This document shows, in pieces, positions 1 to 12,370 of a stretch of DNA of 64,000 nucleotides. The position numbers and the translations under genes were made by a program. Under the pieces are notes generated by a model. It made no database searches and was not told the origin of the DNA. It saw nothing but the letters and a program-made list of their open reading frames with translations. Source of the stretch: Azolla caroliniana (taxonomy: Eukaryota > Polypodiophyta); assembly GCA_043228905.1 (NCBI GenBank), contig JBHGNT010000013.1, forward strand, positions 19,530,001-19,594,000, written 5' to 3'. Position 1 is the stretch's first letter. Each line of letters starts with the position of its first letter.

Positions 1-600
1 GCCATGAGTATTATTGATGCATTTACCAGGTAGTCTACCTAAGGATTGGGAATGTAGCCAACAAATGACCTTAACATATTGGGAAAAGAATTTGCACAAA
101 TTTGTTTGTGAGAACATGCCTCCCTTGGCCTATTGCTTTAAGGTTTGAGGGAAGCATGTTGTGTGTATACCATGACCTTGATTTAGTGAGAGCATCATCA
201 CCACATCCTTATTCTATAGTTTTCTTGTGATATTTCCTTCTTTACTTTTTTGTGCACTTAGTGAGATGCTCAATACTATGCCCTTTATATGTTTATTATG
301 TCTCTATTGTATTGCAAATTCTTGTGAGAACTTCCCAAAGTCATACACATGTCTTTCACCTTATATGCATCGTAGCCGATTTCACTTTGATAACAATAAT
401 AATCTTGAATGCCTCAACAAATAGATACCTGTCTTTCAAAAAATCAAGAACCATGCAAAGATATTTGATACAACACGTGCATGTCATAGATAAACATAAA
501 ATTGTTGATACACCATGAAGCTTTTAATAAAGCTACACACATGATGTTTGAAAACGTCTAGAAATGAACATGTTTGAAAAGGGAAAAATGCGTGTTCCTT
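1..600. other. Intergenic, nothing recognised
   Basis: AT-rich sequence with only short overlapping open frames and no recognisable domain or repeat family. I see nothing to annotate. Confidence 0.5.
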
Positions 601-704
601 TTATTTTTATTTTTTTTCATTTATTAGTTTTACAAATCTAGCTCATCCTAGTGGTAAGGAGTCATGCTATTGTTGTCTATGTCTTGGGTTTGATTCCAAT
701 TTTT

Positions 705-747
<43 letters not shown>

Positions 748-1303
748 GTACCATGTCATAGCAAAATTTTATGTTAATGTTATTATAGTTTTTTTCTTTT
801 TTTTTTCTCTTCTTATCATTAGAACTAAGTACAATCTAGTGGTGAGTTATTGTGTTATTATTACTTGTGTCTTGGGTCCAATTCCCAACTTTCTCATATC
901 CTCTTATTAGTGTTATGGCAAAATTTTATGTTAGTGTCATGTTCCTTTTTTTCTTTTTCTCTTTCTTTGTTATTAGAAATTAGCTTACCCTAGTGGTAAG
1001 TTGTTATGCTACTACTGCCTATGTCATGGCAAAATTTTATGTTAGTGTCATGTTCCTTTTTTTTCTTTCTTTCTTTCTTTGTTATTAGAAATTAGGTCAC
1101 CCTAGTGGTAAGTTGTTATGCTACTACTGCCTATGTCATTTTTCTTTATATTCTCGAATATACGTTTTATAAGTTTTTGATCATTTCTTTTTTTTCTTTG
1201 TTATTAGAAATTAGTTCACCCTAGTGGTAAGTTGTTAATCTACTATTGCCTATGTCATGTTTTCTTTATATTCTCGAATATACGTTTTATGAGATTTTGA
1301 ATG
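600..1303 (+). repeat. Tandem array of tRNA-like (SINE-like) monomers
   Basis: About five diverged copies of one unit. Unit 1 has a tRNA A-box-like stretch at 639-654 (TAGCTCATCCTAGTGG) and a B-box-like stretch at 686-697 (GGGTTTGATTCC), spaced as in a tRNA. Unit 2 has equivalents near 826-843 and 874-886. Units at about 979, 1091 and 1211 keep the A-box half (CTAGTGGTAAGTTGTTATGC) but have lost the B box. T-rich spacers separate them, and the last two carry a shared tail at 1140-1182 and 1261-1303. A (CT)n run lies at about 707-743. None folds as an intact tRNA by eye; a tRNA-derived SINE relic amplified in tandem is the inference. Confidence 0.55.
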
Positions 1304-1407
1304 TTTGATTATAATTTATAATGACATATTTTGATTCAATCTCTACAGTTCAAACTCATTTTTTTGTAAAGTTCTAAAGTGAGGATGATAGAGATGTCTT
1401 GATTCCT

Positions 1408-1518
1408 AAGAAGCATCCCAAAAGTATGCATGTGATACAATGCAAATATTGCAACCATACTTATGTTGGTGGTTCACAATGGATTAGAGTCCACTTATTG
1501 GGATTGAGAGTGAATCAA
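1408..1518 (+). pseudogene. BED-type zinc-finger relic of a hAT-like transposase
   Basis: One frame reads as a BED finger: CKYCNHTYVGG, then a basic/aromatic stretch and VHLLGL, the usual C-x2-C and downstream His-Leu context of plant hAT transposase N-termini. Only about 37 codons are recognisable. No transposase core or dimerisation domain follows, so this is a short decayed fragment. The family is established knowledge; assignment from so short a piece is inference. Confidence 0.5.
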
Positions 1519-1951
1519 TATATAATATACACCATAGTCAATCCAATCCAACTTTGAGATGATTTACCATATGGTTTGATTGAATCATTCTCGAATGCGA
1601 ATGCTCATATGGTTCATTCTATGATCCCAAGTAATTGAGTTCAATTATGGTAATCATTATAAACTGAAACTTAAATGAAATGAAAATATCAATGTAATGA
1701 TTCATAAATGGAATGATTAATGATATAAGACGAGATCCTTCCATCATTCTGTAGTCTGCAGGTTACTAATTATGAACTTGGGCACATTATTTACAGGAAC
1801 AAGTGTGCATGAGACAACACATGGAAATAGTTGTATTTTTTTTACCCGAAGCAAAATATATAAAACTGACACTATCATTTTTATCTATTACATTCGAGCT
1901 CCATGTTCATCTCAACTGAGCAAAATTGTTAACATTCCCCTTTCAAAGTTA

Positions 1952-2055
1952 GAACCACATTTACACAACTGCATCTTTGTTTCAGAGTTTGAACCACATT
2001 TACTCAACTGCATCTCTGTTTCAAAGTTTGAACCACATTTACGCAACTGCATCTT
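1952..2055 (+). repeat. 39-bp tandem repeat, about 2.7 copies
   Basis: Units begin at 1952, 1991 and 2030 with GAACCACATTTA and continue with CAACTGCATCT. The 39-bp period is a multiple of three, which explains the open frame across it. No protein family is recognised. Confidence 0.8.
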
Positions 2056-3028
2056 GATAACACCCCTCAATTTGAGCTGGAACAAACATTCAAAAAAATA
2101 TCTACATGGTGAAGTGAACCAATTTATTGAATCTCTTCAGAGTAAAGAAAAACATGTCAACTTTGCAGAATATCAAAGAAAAAATGATATATAAGCACAC
2201 ATACATATTTTGATGTACATATAGATAGCCACTGTCAAAAGTGCTGGCCTCAACCACAAACAAGCAGTGGGAACTATTTGGCTAAAGATTTAGTTTTGCA
2301 ATATTTTATATTACTAGCATTAGGTAAAATATTATACAATGAAAAGATCAGTAGATTACATATGTATATACATGCATATATATGATAGGAAACAAGTCCA
2401 AAATACACCCAAGCTTTTATTTCTCAGCCTGAATGCACCTAAATGTCCAGAGTCAACCCCCGAGAACTTCTATGACTGATTCATCCCCTTTTTCTCCACT
2501 ATATGTGCTATTTGATCAATTACACTGTGATTTCACCCTCTTTTTCTCTCTTTGGGGTTGGCGAAGGCCTTTTGGGAAAATAGAAAATCCCAGGGATATG
2601 TCAGAGTTTCTTTATATAAAAATAAACGCTTGAAAAAAACAGAAATACATACCAAATGTATCGTGGAACTCCAAACGCATTGTGTTGATTATTTATTTCA
2701 TCTTCTTGACCAACTCTGTTTTTTCTCAGTGGATTCAACCAAATCCTCCTTTTATTCACTCTATTTGACAGGGACCTATTTTAAATGGCTTCTCCCTGCT
2801 TCATTCACACAAGTAAACTCTAACGCAGAAAAAACTCGGCTCCCATTTCCGCACTTCCAAGGCTGGGATTTCAAGTTATGTCGTACAGATTTTTCAAGCT
2901 CTATTCACTCTCATCCAACCAACAATTATACATTCAATGGTTATTGCCTCTCTTCATGTTGTTATATCATTGGTCTCACCAAATAACAATCAGATATGCC
3001 TTTTCCACTCTGTACAAAAGAATGATGC
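2056..3028. other. Spacer and likely 3' UTR of the PX-domain gene
   Basis: No independent gene is seen. The bases just before 3029 are the expected 3' untranslated region of the minus-strand EREX-like gene. Its end cannot be placed by eye. Confidence 0.4.
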
Positions 3029-6000
3029 CTACAAGAATCTATACAGCATGCTTTTTCTCGGTGGCACTGCCTCATTTACCAGAGCCTTGTCTGCTTTGGA
3101 GTCACCGATGAGTGTCTTTAATGTCAATGAATTGACCAGCTTATGCAAGTGCGCATTATCGATAAAGATGTCAGTCAACAATTTTCTCATTGTCTTGTAG
3201 CCTTTAACCAACTCACTGTCTGACTCTGCAGTCGTATTGTCATTTTCCTCAGTAATGTCATCAGCATCAGCATCATCTTCCTCTGCAAGAAGTTGTGCCT
3301 AACACAAATAGAGTATGGTTATACTAATCAATATTCAGCCTTTGTAAGCAAAAACTTCTCCTATTTTCCAATCACAAAAATGTAAGTATTAAAAATGGAG
3401 AATATGCTGTGTACAACACATAAACTTCCAACTTGAAGTCAACATCAAGACCAACTCTAGATCTCAGCCATAGGAAAGATACATATTAGGGCCAACCACT
3501 TATTTTACATTCAGCTCCTATTTTCCTCCATTCTAGTAGTGGCAGCAAGCTTGAGCTATTGTAGTGAACATCTCTAATGCAGCGCAAGAACATCAGTCAC
3601 TATAGGACTAGACATAGGCCTGTTTGCACAAATTTGGATAGGTATATCCTATCTAATCTGGATACCTATATTCATGCACAATCTCATTGCTACAGCCTCA
3701 ACACTAGACCCAGGGTGGATATACATGGGTCAAATATCCCTTTGCGCATTTAAATGTTCTCCCTCTTCTTTTCCTCTATTTTAGAGGTAGTGAGGCATCA
3801 TACTGCACATCCCTAGTCCAAGGTACATGCTAGATTCCTAACAAATACCACATTCCAAAAGCCAGATACAAAATTTATGAAACTCTCTCACTTTAGCAAA
3901 ACTATCAAGTCAAATTGTCAGCGAGTGATCTCACTTGGGTAAAAAAGATAAATTCTAAGTAGCCTACCTCTGCTATAAGGAGGCCTATTCGGCTATCTGA
4001 TGTCATGAGCAAATCGGCAGCATCTGTCAAAGCTGCATTGTTGTCAACCTCCCTCGCATCCTCTTTGGCAAGAAAATCAACTGTGCATTGTTGCAGCCTC
4101 TCACGTAAAGCTTCCACTTCATGCAGAATTTTGAGTCTGTTTTCCTTATTTTTCTGATGTGTTTGTAACTTTGCCTGAAATATTCGTTAAAAGAAAGTTA
4201 TTTATTTCCTGCCAAAATCAACATGGGAATGGATTTATATGAATTCTTTGAATGATGCTAAGTTGGGAACTGCCTTTTTCTGATCTGAAAAAATTCATTA
4301 CTAGGGAAACATGAACATCCGACAAAATAACATTTCAAGGCATTATCAGGAGATGATGTGATTCATTATTAGTAAGCCCTCATTGATTAAGGTTTTTTAG
4401 AAGGTGGAAATTTTCTGACTGTTTACAGATTGATTATCATATGTACTTCTCACAGTTGAATCGTACCAACAACAGACTATAGTAAAGTATTATATATCCA
4501 TTAATAATCAAGAGATGAGGGCATAGAGACTTTTCAATAAGGGGTAACTACTACAACTGACTGATTCCTGATAAATGGGAAGTTGCAATTGACATCTAGA
4601 AGATTCTTCAACAACTGCATGTCTCAATATGCATAGAACCCTATGCGTAGCAACTAAAATATTACCTCTAGTTCTGTGTTGGCTTTCAGGGCTGTTTCCA
4701 AATTTTGTTTGAGCTCTGGTTGTGATTTCCGCAATGCTTTGACCTCCTTCACGAGTACCCTTGTCTCAGCCATCGCTTTTGCTCTTATATTATCTCTCTC
4801 AGATTCCACTAATTGAAGTCTCACTTTAATTTCAGATAATGCATTTGTAAGCTTTGTATTTTCAACTTCGACTGCTTGTAGCTGCTCTTCAGTTTGGGAT
4901 TTACTTTCCTGTTATAACAATCACACTCAACAATAGCATATTGAAGATCAGAAATATGTCGTAAAGCTTCTGGCAATAGTCACTCACTTGAGCTAATTTT
5001 GCTTCCTTTTCGGCTCTAGCAAGGGCAACCTTGGACTCTTCAAGCTCCCACTGAAGATTCATGTAACCCTCCCGTTCGATAGCTACTGCATGTTGCAAGC
5101 TTTCCATGCCCTTCTGCTTAACTTTGGAAAGCTCAATTTCAAGGTCTTTGACCTTCAGGACACCATGATTGTTACTCTCTGGAAAGAGGATTCTTTGGAA
5201 TAATTAATTACTAGAATTTACCTTTGCTTGTAGAAACTCCTTTACAGTAGTTTCTTGGTTTAATCGTGCAACCAAATCCTCCACATCTGCTCTTGCTGTA
5301 CTTATTCTCCTATGTAAGTTTGACAAGACCCTTCTAACATTGCCTCTCTGATCAATGGGCAACATAGCGTGTACAGATTTTATTATCTCCACATCAAGGC
5401 TGGGATATCCCTCTGAAACAGAGTCTCTATTATCACTGCCCATAGGTGGAAAAGAGAGTTCACTGCCACTAACATAGCTTAACTCGCTTGTATTACTATC
5501 AATAGAGTTTCTACGCGCATGCCATGAGCTCAACTTTCCAATACCAATGGGAGATGCTATCCCTTCTTGTGTTGTAGTTTGTTCCATCAAGGCAAGATTG
5601 TCTTCTGCCTCTGATAAATCGTTCTCTGATGGTTGAGTGTATATTTCCTTGTCAATGCCTTTCTTAAGCCAAATTTGCAGCTCCTGCTTGTCAGTGTCTT
5701 TCTTGATCGAAGAGCAAATACAAACAGCAAAAATCTAAATCAGTACACAAGGATTTGAATTAAACATAAAAGTAAAAGTCATATCAAAACCATTGTTTCA
5801 TTGATGTTCGTCTAGGTTTAATAGACCATTTTATGACCTAAAATGACCTCCATTCAGTTTTTTATGTTTCCATAGCATCAAGTCATGTGGAAGATAGTAT
5901 GTTAATGTGCATATTTCTGTCCACAGCAAAATGCAAGAATATTCTATAGCTAAAAAACCCATCACCATGTATAATATCATAATTCACATGATGGAATAAC

Positions 6001-9000
6001 GTGCAAAGAAAAAGTAACAGAGGTTTTGACACTTATCACAAATGAAAACTTTTGCTTCCTTAGAAACAGACAATGCTTACAAGGACAGATAGTTTGACAA
6101 AACAAATGTTATATTTTTCTTTATCCGCTTACAGATAAAGGGCACAAAATGTTATAGCTTGCATCCAGCTAAATAGTGTAGAGAATTTTCCCAAGTATTC
6201 TTCACATAACTCACTCACCTGGCATGGCTGTTTTTGCAGCATCATCCAGGTCCAAGAAAGTTGCAATTGGGGCACTTCGTGAAATATCAATATCCTCAAG
6301 AAGTTTAACCATCCACTCCGATAGTGTGATCTTTCGCTGAGAGAGAAAGTTTATGTGAGAAATCATTTAAATTGTCAAGAAACATAGGCATTGTAGCCTG
6401 CAAGCCTGAAGGAACAGATTTTGATTTTCCTACAATATTGCCCCAAACAAAAGCATTTGACAAAGAGAGTAGGGGCTACTCACTCTTTCAATAGACTGCT
6501 TTCATGAAGGAATGAGAAACCCACAGAATGATTGTACCATTCATTCCTCTATCTAATACGACAACAATTCAAATTTATACCTGTTGGAGGTAATATTTGT
6601 TATGGTTTATCTGCCTCAGTGACTTTTTAGGGGGTACCGGAAGTTTTTTCTTTGGAAAGGTCCTTTTCAACTATGAAATTACATCCATAAATTGAGTCAT
6701 AAACACATCCAACAGCTCAAATGGAAACAGCAGACAAATTTGAAGTCACGTGGACATACTGAATCATTTAGTTTCAGAAAGTCACTAAATCGCCTCAATA
6801 TCCCATGAAGTGTGCTCACACCCTCTGGGGACTGAATGCCAACCAGTACCCTGAAAAACTGGATAAAAAAACCTTTCATTAATACTTCAACAACTGCAGT
6901 TTTGACAAACCATATATGACTTCAAACAATCTATATTTTCTCAGCTTTGGGTTTATATATGCAATACCATAGAATGACAGTGGAGGAAAGAAATGAGACA
7001 AAATGTAAAAGAGAGCAAAGCCAAAGAAAGGCTCAAATTGTTATGAGTCTCAAATGCAAGGATCTCGCACACAAAAAGAGGAGAAAGGACAGAGGAAGAA
7101 GATACACAGAGGAAACAAGACGGAACAAAACACAGAGAAGAGTGACAGCACTTTCTTGAGAAACAATCTTCTCAAGTACTTTGGCTATATACTCAGACTG
7201 AGACAAATAAATAAAACATTTACTCCTGTCATGAGAAATGCACAAACAGATAATATGATTTGCATCTCCCAACTTCTTCATGTCAAAAGTTTGACTCAAG
7301 TTTTACGCCTTGTTCTTGAAACCTTTTGCTACGAGATGAACTTTATATTTAGAGGAAGTAATATCATGTGTATTTATACCTGCAAACCCATTTGCATGGC
7401 AATGTTTTCCTACCATTGGTGGACAGAGGAAGTGGAAGAAGAAGAAGAGATGATAATGATCAAGGGCCTGAGCCTCAAGGAGGCAGTGGACGATGGCAAG
7501 GATCCTTCCCTGCCTAAACTCCTGAGCAAGATCAGAGAGAGACGTCCCAATGCTTTATTAGTTCTTACAAGCCTTGGGATGTCTCTCTCTGATCTTCCTT
7601 CTGATCTCATTCGAACTGTTGGACAAGGAAGGATCCATATTTCCATCACAATTATAATGATGATATATTAAAGTTCGGGGGGCAGCATGACATATAGGGA
7701 CAACAACTGTTACAAAGCACTATCCCCAGCAATGTAGGTGGGGGATTTTTAAACTGGTATGATGTGTATTTGGCTGGCTGCATGAAGAGGACTCCATAAA
7801 TGAGGGGCAGTTAGATGGGTATACGCTCCCCTTCTGACCTCCATAAACAACTAATTATACTAGCAATCAACATGACAGTAAATACCCAAATTAGCCTGGG
7901 CTATAAATGTCTCTAACACACCCCAGAACCACTAGTGTGTCCAACAAACGATAAATATAACTGAGAGAGAAGAGTCTTTGGTTCAACAGTTTTGGTGAAG
8001 ATGGTGCATGACTGGGTAGGCTAATCTCCTATCCCCCAGGCTGGCAGTGACAGTTCTTTGGTTCTATCCATGTATTAACAAAACGAAAAACGTACAAGGC
8101 TTTGGGCAGCCTATGAGAGGGTGAGAAGCATCACCAACGGAATGTGAGAGATGGGCTCAAATGCTCATACAACAGAGAAAGTTTAGATGTCTGTTCCTTC
8201 ATAGTTTTTCACCAAAATTGTGATAGAATGTCCGAAATATAATATTGCCACTGAGAAATTTTATAATATTTCTGAATAGTGATATTCTCTCTTTGCTTTT
8301 ATGAGACACTGCACTAACTTCATAAGAGGATGTTGCGCCCACATTTGCAGGAGGGAATGACCATTACTGAACATCATGATCAATGTAGAGGCTGACCCAT
8401 ATTTGACTCAGAGGCATTCTAGTCAACATTAGGAATCTGGGTCCAACAGATAGAGTGGCTACATGAGGGATTCTTATGCATGATATTGCCCTATATGGGA
8501 ACTTAAAATCTAGTCTCTGCAAATAAAGTGGCTAGATAAGGGATTCCCATGCATGGTCTTCTACATATATGGAGGCCTACAATTTATAGGAGACTTCAGA
8601 CATCAGCATAGATTCTTCCTGATTAAACAGCAGAGATTCACAGAGTGAAACTACCGGATGTACCACACAGCATGTTCAGAATTCAGATCATTCGCATCAG
8701 GGAATAAAAATCCAATTATGTCACCTTAGTGTTTACAATCAATGACCCACTAAGTGATTGCTAATCCATACCAATTCAAGGAACTCATCTTTTTTCCAAC
8801 ATTGAGTTGTTTCACAGACCATCACGGCTTTATAACTGAAAACTCAGTGTAAATCATGACTCATGAGCCTTTAAGCCATTCCCATCTTAGTCAATTCAAG
8901 AAATCATCTTTTCATCAGCACTTGTTTTTATAAGCCGATGTTATAGAATTCATTCCTTACGTTGTCAAAAATGAGATTGTAAAGACAGTTTTTAGGAGAG

Positions 9001-10268
9001 AAGTACCAGATAACTGTTAGTGTAATAATCTCAACATCAAAATATGGAATTTAATGAAAAATTCAAACCCAGTGTTTTAGACTTAAACCTGAAACCGTCA
9101 GTTATAAAGCTTTCAAATCTTGATTAGCATGTTGTGTAAGGTCTTGTTTCAATACAAAGCTATATTCTGAGAATCTTGCCTTAGCTTATAAATGGCATCG
9201 TGATTGGGGCCCAAACTGGATAGGCAATATCCAACTTCAGGGATTGTCCAATTGAGAACCATATTATTAAAAAGCAGAAGCTTAACCGACACAATATACA
9301 CTATTTATACATTAAAAATTGGTCATTCTAATCTCCAACGGCTTACATAGTCAAGGCTTCCACAGGATGCTGCATTAAATTTTCTAATAAGTGCATAAAA
9401 GCCATGTTTTCTCATAGTTTCCCTATGGAGAAATCCAACTTTATAACTAAAACAACAATTTCTATCCAATCCATATACCCTTTTTAAAACATGAAAAATG
9501 AGTCATTTATAGATTTTCTTATAATGGATTTCAATTATATAAAGTGGCAATTATGCTCAGCATATTAAAATAGGCTGCTATTACTTTTACACTATTTTTC
9601 CCAAACAACTCTTTAAAATTTAATCTTCAAATATATTTTGAAACTAGGTGTCTTCAAGACCAATAGCTTACCACAGTAGTCTTTGATCTTTCAGAATGGT
9701 CATGTCCAGCAGCCAATTTCGGGTCAGGAATTTCAATCCACGATGGTATCATAACACAGTAGCTCCATCCAAAGGGTGGATCATGAGGCCAGATGGTGCT
9801 TGCTCCAGTCTAAACAAAGAAATCAATGACAAAGAAAATAATAATAATACAAAAACAGCGTAAAAACGAATCACAAAAAAATATTAACAAAATCATATGA
9901 AAGAAGTTATGCATCAAAGGTTCATCCATCATAGTGTTCAATGTGAAACCCAGAATTTTGTGTGATTTGAAAATTCAACGTGATGATAATAATGAAAACT
10001 TCGAGTTTAAAACATTCTAGAACAAAACATGCCTTCAGATTTTGGGCATTTTTTCACTTTGACACAATTTTCTGATTCATGAATAAAAGTCTGTTTGACT
10101 ATTTGCCAAAAAAAACGTTTTTCTTGAACATCAAGATCCCAACAGAGGAAAATAATAATAATATAAAGGAAAAACAGAAAAATAACATACCCAACGAGTA
10201 GGAGCGGGGCTAGCGTCCAATCCCAGGGGTAATGGAGAAGCTCCATCGTGCCGATGTCCACCCATCAT
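3029..10268 (-). CDS. EREX/EREL: PX-domain endosomal Rab effector, EREX/EREL family
   Basis: Predicted 627-aa protein. Exons (minus): 10268-10191, 9809-9672, 6858-6760, 6670-6581, 6336-6219, 5697-5222, 5152-4988, 4908-4666, 4174-3968, 3298-3029; all junctions are GT-AG and the phases agree. The N-terminus has the family's [18 protein letters not shown] block, then a PX domain (about residues 50-170) with the phosphoinositide-binding RRFSDF motif at 94-99 and the proline-rich loop LPVPPKK. The C-terminal half (about 290-540) is coiled coil rich in Glu, Lys and Leu. In Arabidopsis, EREX and its EREL paralogues bind canonical RAB5 and PI3P on endosomes and act in vacuolar/storage-protein transport. 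The length is nearest the shorter EREL paralogues. The start is the MMGGH doublet; which paralogue this is remains open. Intron 2 is 2.8 kb. Confidence 0.93.
7498..7636 (+). repeat. Imperfect foldback in EREX-like intron 2
   Basis: Positions 7529-7550 pair with 7574-7595 over 22 bp, with a single G:U in the RNA, around a 23-nt loop. Outer arms also match: AAGGATCCTTCCC at 7498-7510 against GGACAAGGAAGGATCC at 7621-7636, with bulges and an extra ~11 bp in the right arm. The plus strand is also open here with a plausible-looking peptide, but I recognise no family. It may be a MIRNA-like hairpin or simply an inverted duplication. Confidence 0.6.
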
Positions 10269-11780
10269 GGTGTGAAGCCAGCAGATCCTGATGAACTAAT
10301 GGAGTCGTCTGAATAACTGATCATGGATCGAGAGCTCCGACGATCAAAGAAGAACGAAGGAACAAAGGAGACGCTATTCTCTGAAAAAACAGAGATCGAG
10401 CCAAGTTGAATGCGAACGAGTATATATATATATATATAGATGGCTTCCTTCTTCTTCTTTCTTCTCTATTTTTTTTATCATTAAGTTTATCATTAAGTTG
10501 AATGAGAACAAAGAAGAAGAAGAAGTATATGGCTTCCTTCTTCTTTCTTCTCTATTTTTTTTTATCATTAAGTTTTATCTAATTCTTATTGCTAAAAATT
10601 GTTAATCAAATATATGAAAACTCCCTCCTCTTTTGGGGAGAACACCTATCAAGTTAGTTGCTCTTCATAAAGTAATGAATTACCTACGGAACCATCGGGA
10701 ACTATATCATGTCATGTGTGTCGCCCGCCCGCCTGCTTCCGTCGATTGGTTACTCTCAATGTTTCGACATATGCAGAACTGGAGCATCAGAATGGAAATT
10801 CCTTTCATTTTTTGCCTGAACAACCCTCTCCTTTCCAAGACCTGATCTCTTCTTAGTTTATTTGCATCATTGCTCATATATGTGGAGCTCTTTAGTTGGA
10901 CGGTTGTTCAACCTTCACCCTAAAGCTCAAGGTTTGTCAGAGAGATATTTGATGAACATGGGACAATGGTCACCAACCTTGGTACCCTCAGGTGAGAACC
11001 CCATCTAGTTTCAAATATCTTCGGGTTGATATGGGCCTCCATGGTACTTGCCACATGGAGCTTTGAGACAATGTCAAAAACACAGATTTCTTCTTACGAA
11101 ATTTGCTCTTATTTGCCTAGCATCATTACTTGAAAAAAAAAAACTCTCCAATTGGAAGGTTCTTCATAGATCACAATAGTGTTTGAGCTTACTTTGAGAC
11201 ATTTGATAACATCAAACAATAATCACCAATCTCTAGCAAAGATCATGTCCAACTTCAATGTATGCATTTGAGTTTCAGTGAATTCGTTCAAATGTTGCTT
11301 GGGTGACATTTCCTTCTATGATCTTTCTTCTATACTTGATAATGCATGTGAAAAATTTTATATCTTACACAAGGATGAAAGTATTCCACCTATAACTGAT
11401 GAGGATGATTGAATTGGAAAAGAGTCAAATCATTTTGATGAAGAAGAAGCTAATATTTGTTTCTAGTTTACCATGTACATGTATTTTAGAAGCTCGTTCT
11501 CATACATATATTTATAAATTGTAACATAAACTTAAAAGCATGCCTTGCATTATGAACTTTGAAGTTCTATGGGGGGGAAAAAAAGTGCAATAATGAAGTC
11601 ATGAGAGTTTTACGAATGAAATTATTGAAAACTTTCTTTACTATGCATCATCTTATGTTGCATTATGTCTTCATGAGTTTTTAACTATATTATAACTTCT
11701 AAGTATTGTTGCAGAATGGTTGAATACATTTTTGCTTAAAATTGGCTCCCATGTACCATTTTTCTATATTCTAAGTGTTC
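10269..11780. other. Upstream region of the EREX-like gene and spacer
   Basis: The proximal part should hold the 5' UTR and promoter of the minus-strand PX gene. Apart from the tandem duplication listed separately, no gene, RNA or named repeat is recognised. Confidence 0.4.
10403..10578. repeat. ~91-bp tandem duplication in the EREX-like promoter
   Basis: Copy 1 (10403-10493) and copy 2 (10494-10578) share AGTTGAATG.GAAC, TATGGCTTCCTTCTTC and a T-rich TTTATCATTAAGTTT tail. They differ by a (TA)n run in copy 1 and a (GAA)n run in copy 2. The pair lies 135-310 bp upstream of the inferred start codon. Confidence 0.75.
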
Positions 11781-12114
11781 TATGATGGTCACTACTAAAA
11801 AAGAACACCAAATTCATTTCCAGAATAAATGTTGCGTATTCCTACTCCCATTGCTGAGTTTATGTCCTCGTTCCAAAAAATACTCATGTTTAGGGCAACA
11901 AGTGATATATATTGAGTGTCTTAGAATCTATAATAAGGAGTTATATCACATACTTATGAGAGAAAACTACATTTCCCCAACACTTGATGATGTTGAGCAA
12001 GTATGCCCAATCTTGCCAACTCTTATACATGATGTGGCTTTTCTAATATTTTAGCATATCGTAAAATCATATATCTCCAAAATAAAGGTTATGCTAGTGA
12101 AGACTTCAAATAAC

Positions 12115-12370
12115 CATACACTATATACATCAATGAACCACTTCAAATTGTAGAAAAGTTCAAATATCTTTGGTCATAAGGTTTCATGTAATCATGGATG
12201 GAATCAATATTTCACACCTTTTGAAGGCAAGTAAGAAGGCTTACTATGCATTGGAGAACATATGCAATTGTGGAGAAATCAAATGTTGTGGGTTTTCAAG
12301 AAATACCTCGGTCCTCTATGACACTTTGGCAACACTAATGCTTCTCTATTGGATTGATGAATGGGCAATA
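12115..12370 (+). pseudogene. LINE (non-LTR) reverse transcriptase relic
   Basis: Translated pieces match the C-terminal part of plant LINE reverse transcriptases: INEPLQIVEKFKYL, then ASKKAYYALENICN, then VLYDTLATLMLLYWIDEW. They are broken by at least one stop and a frameshift. The catalytic core is not found upstream. A decayed 3' fragment. Confidence 0.55.

Noticed and set aside
7054-7671. Plus-strand 205-codon frame within EREX-like intron 2 as a gene
   Set aside because: The C-terminal part looks protein-like, but I recognise no family, and much of the open length coincides with the inverted repeat and GAA-rich sequence.
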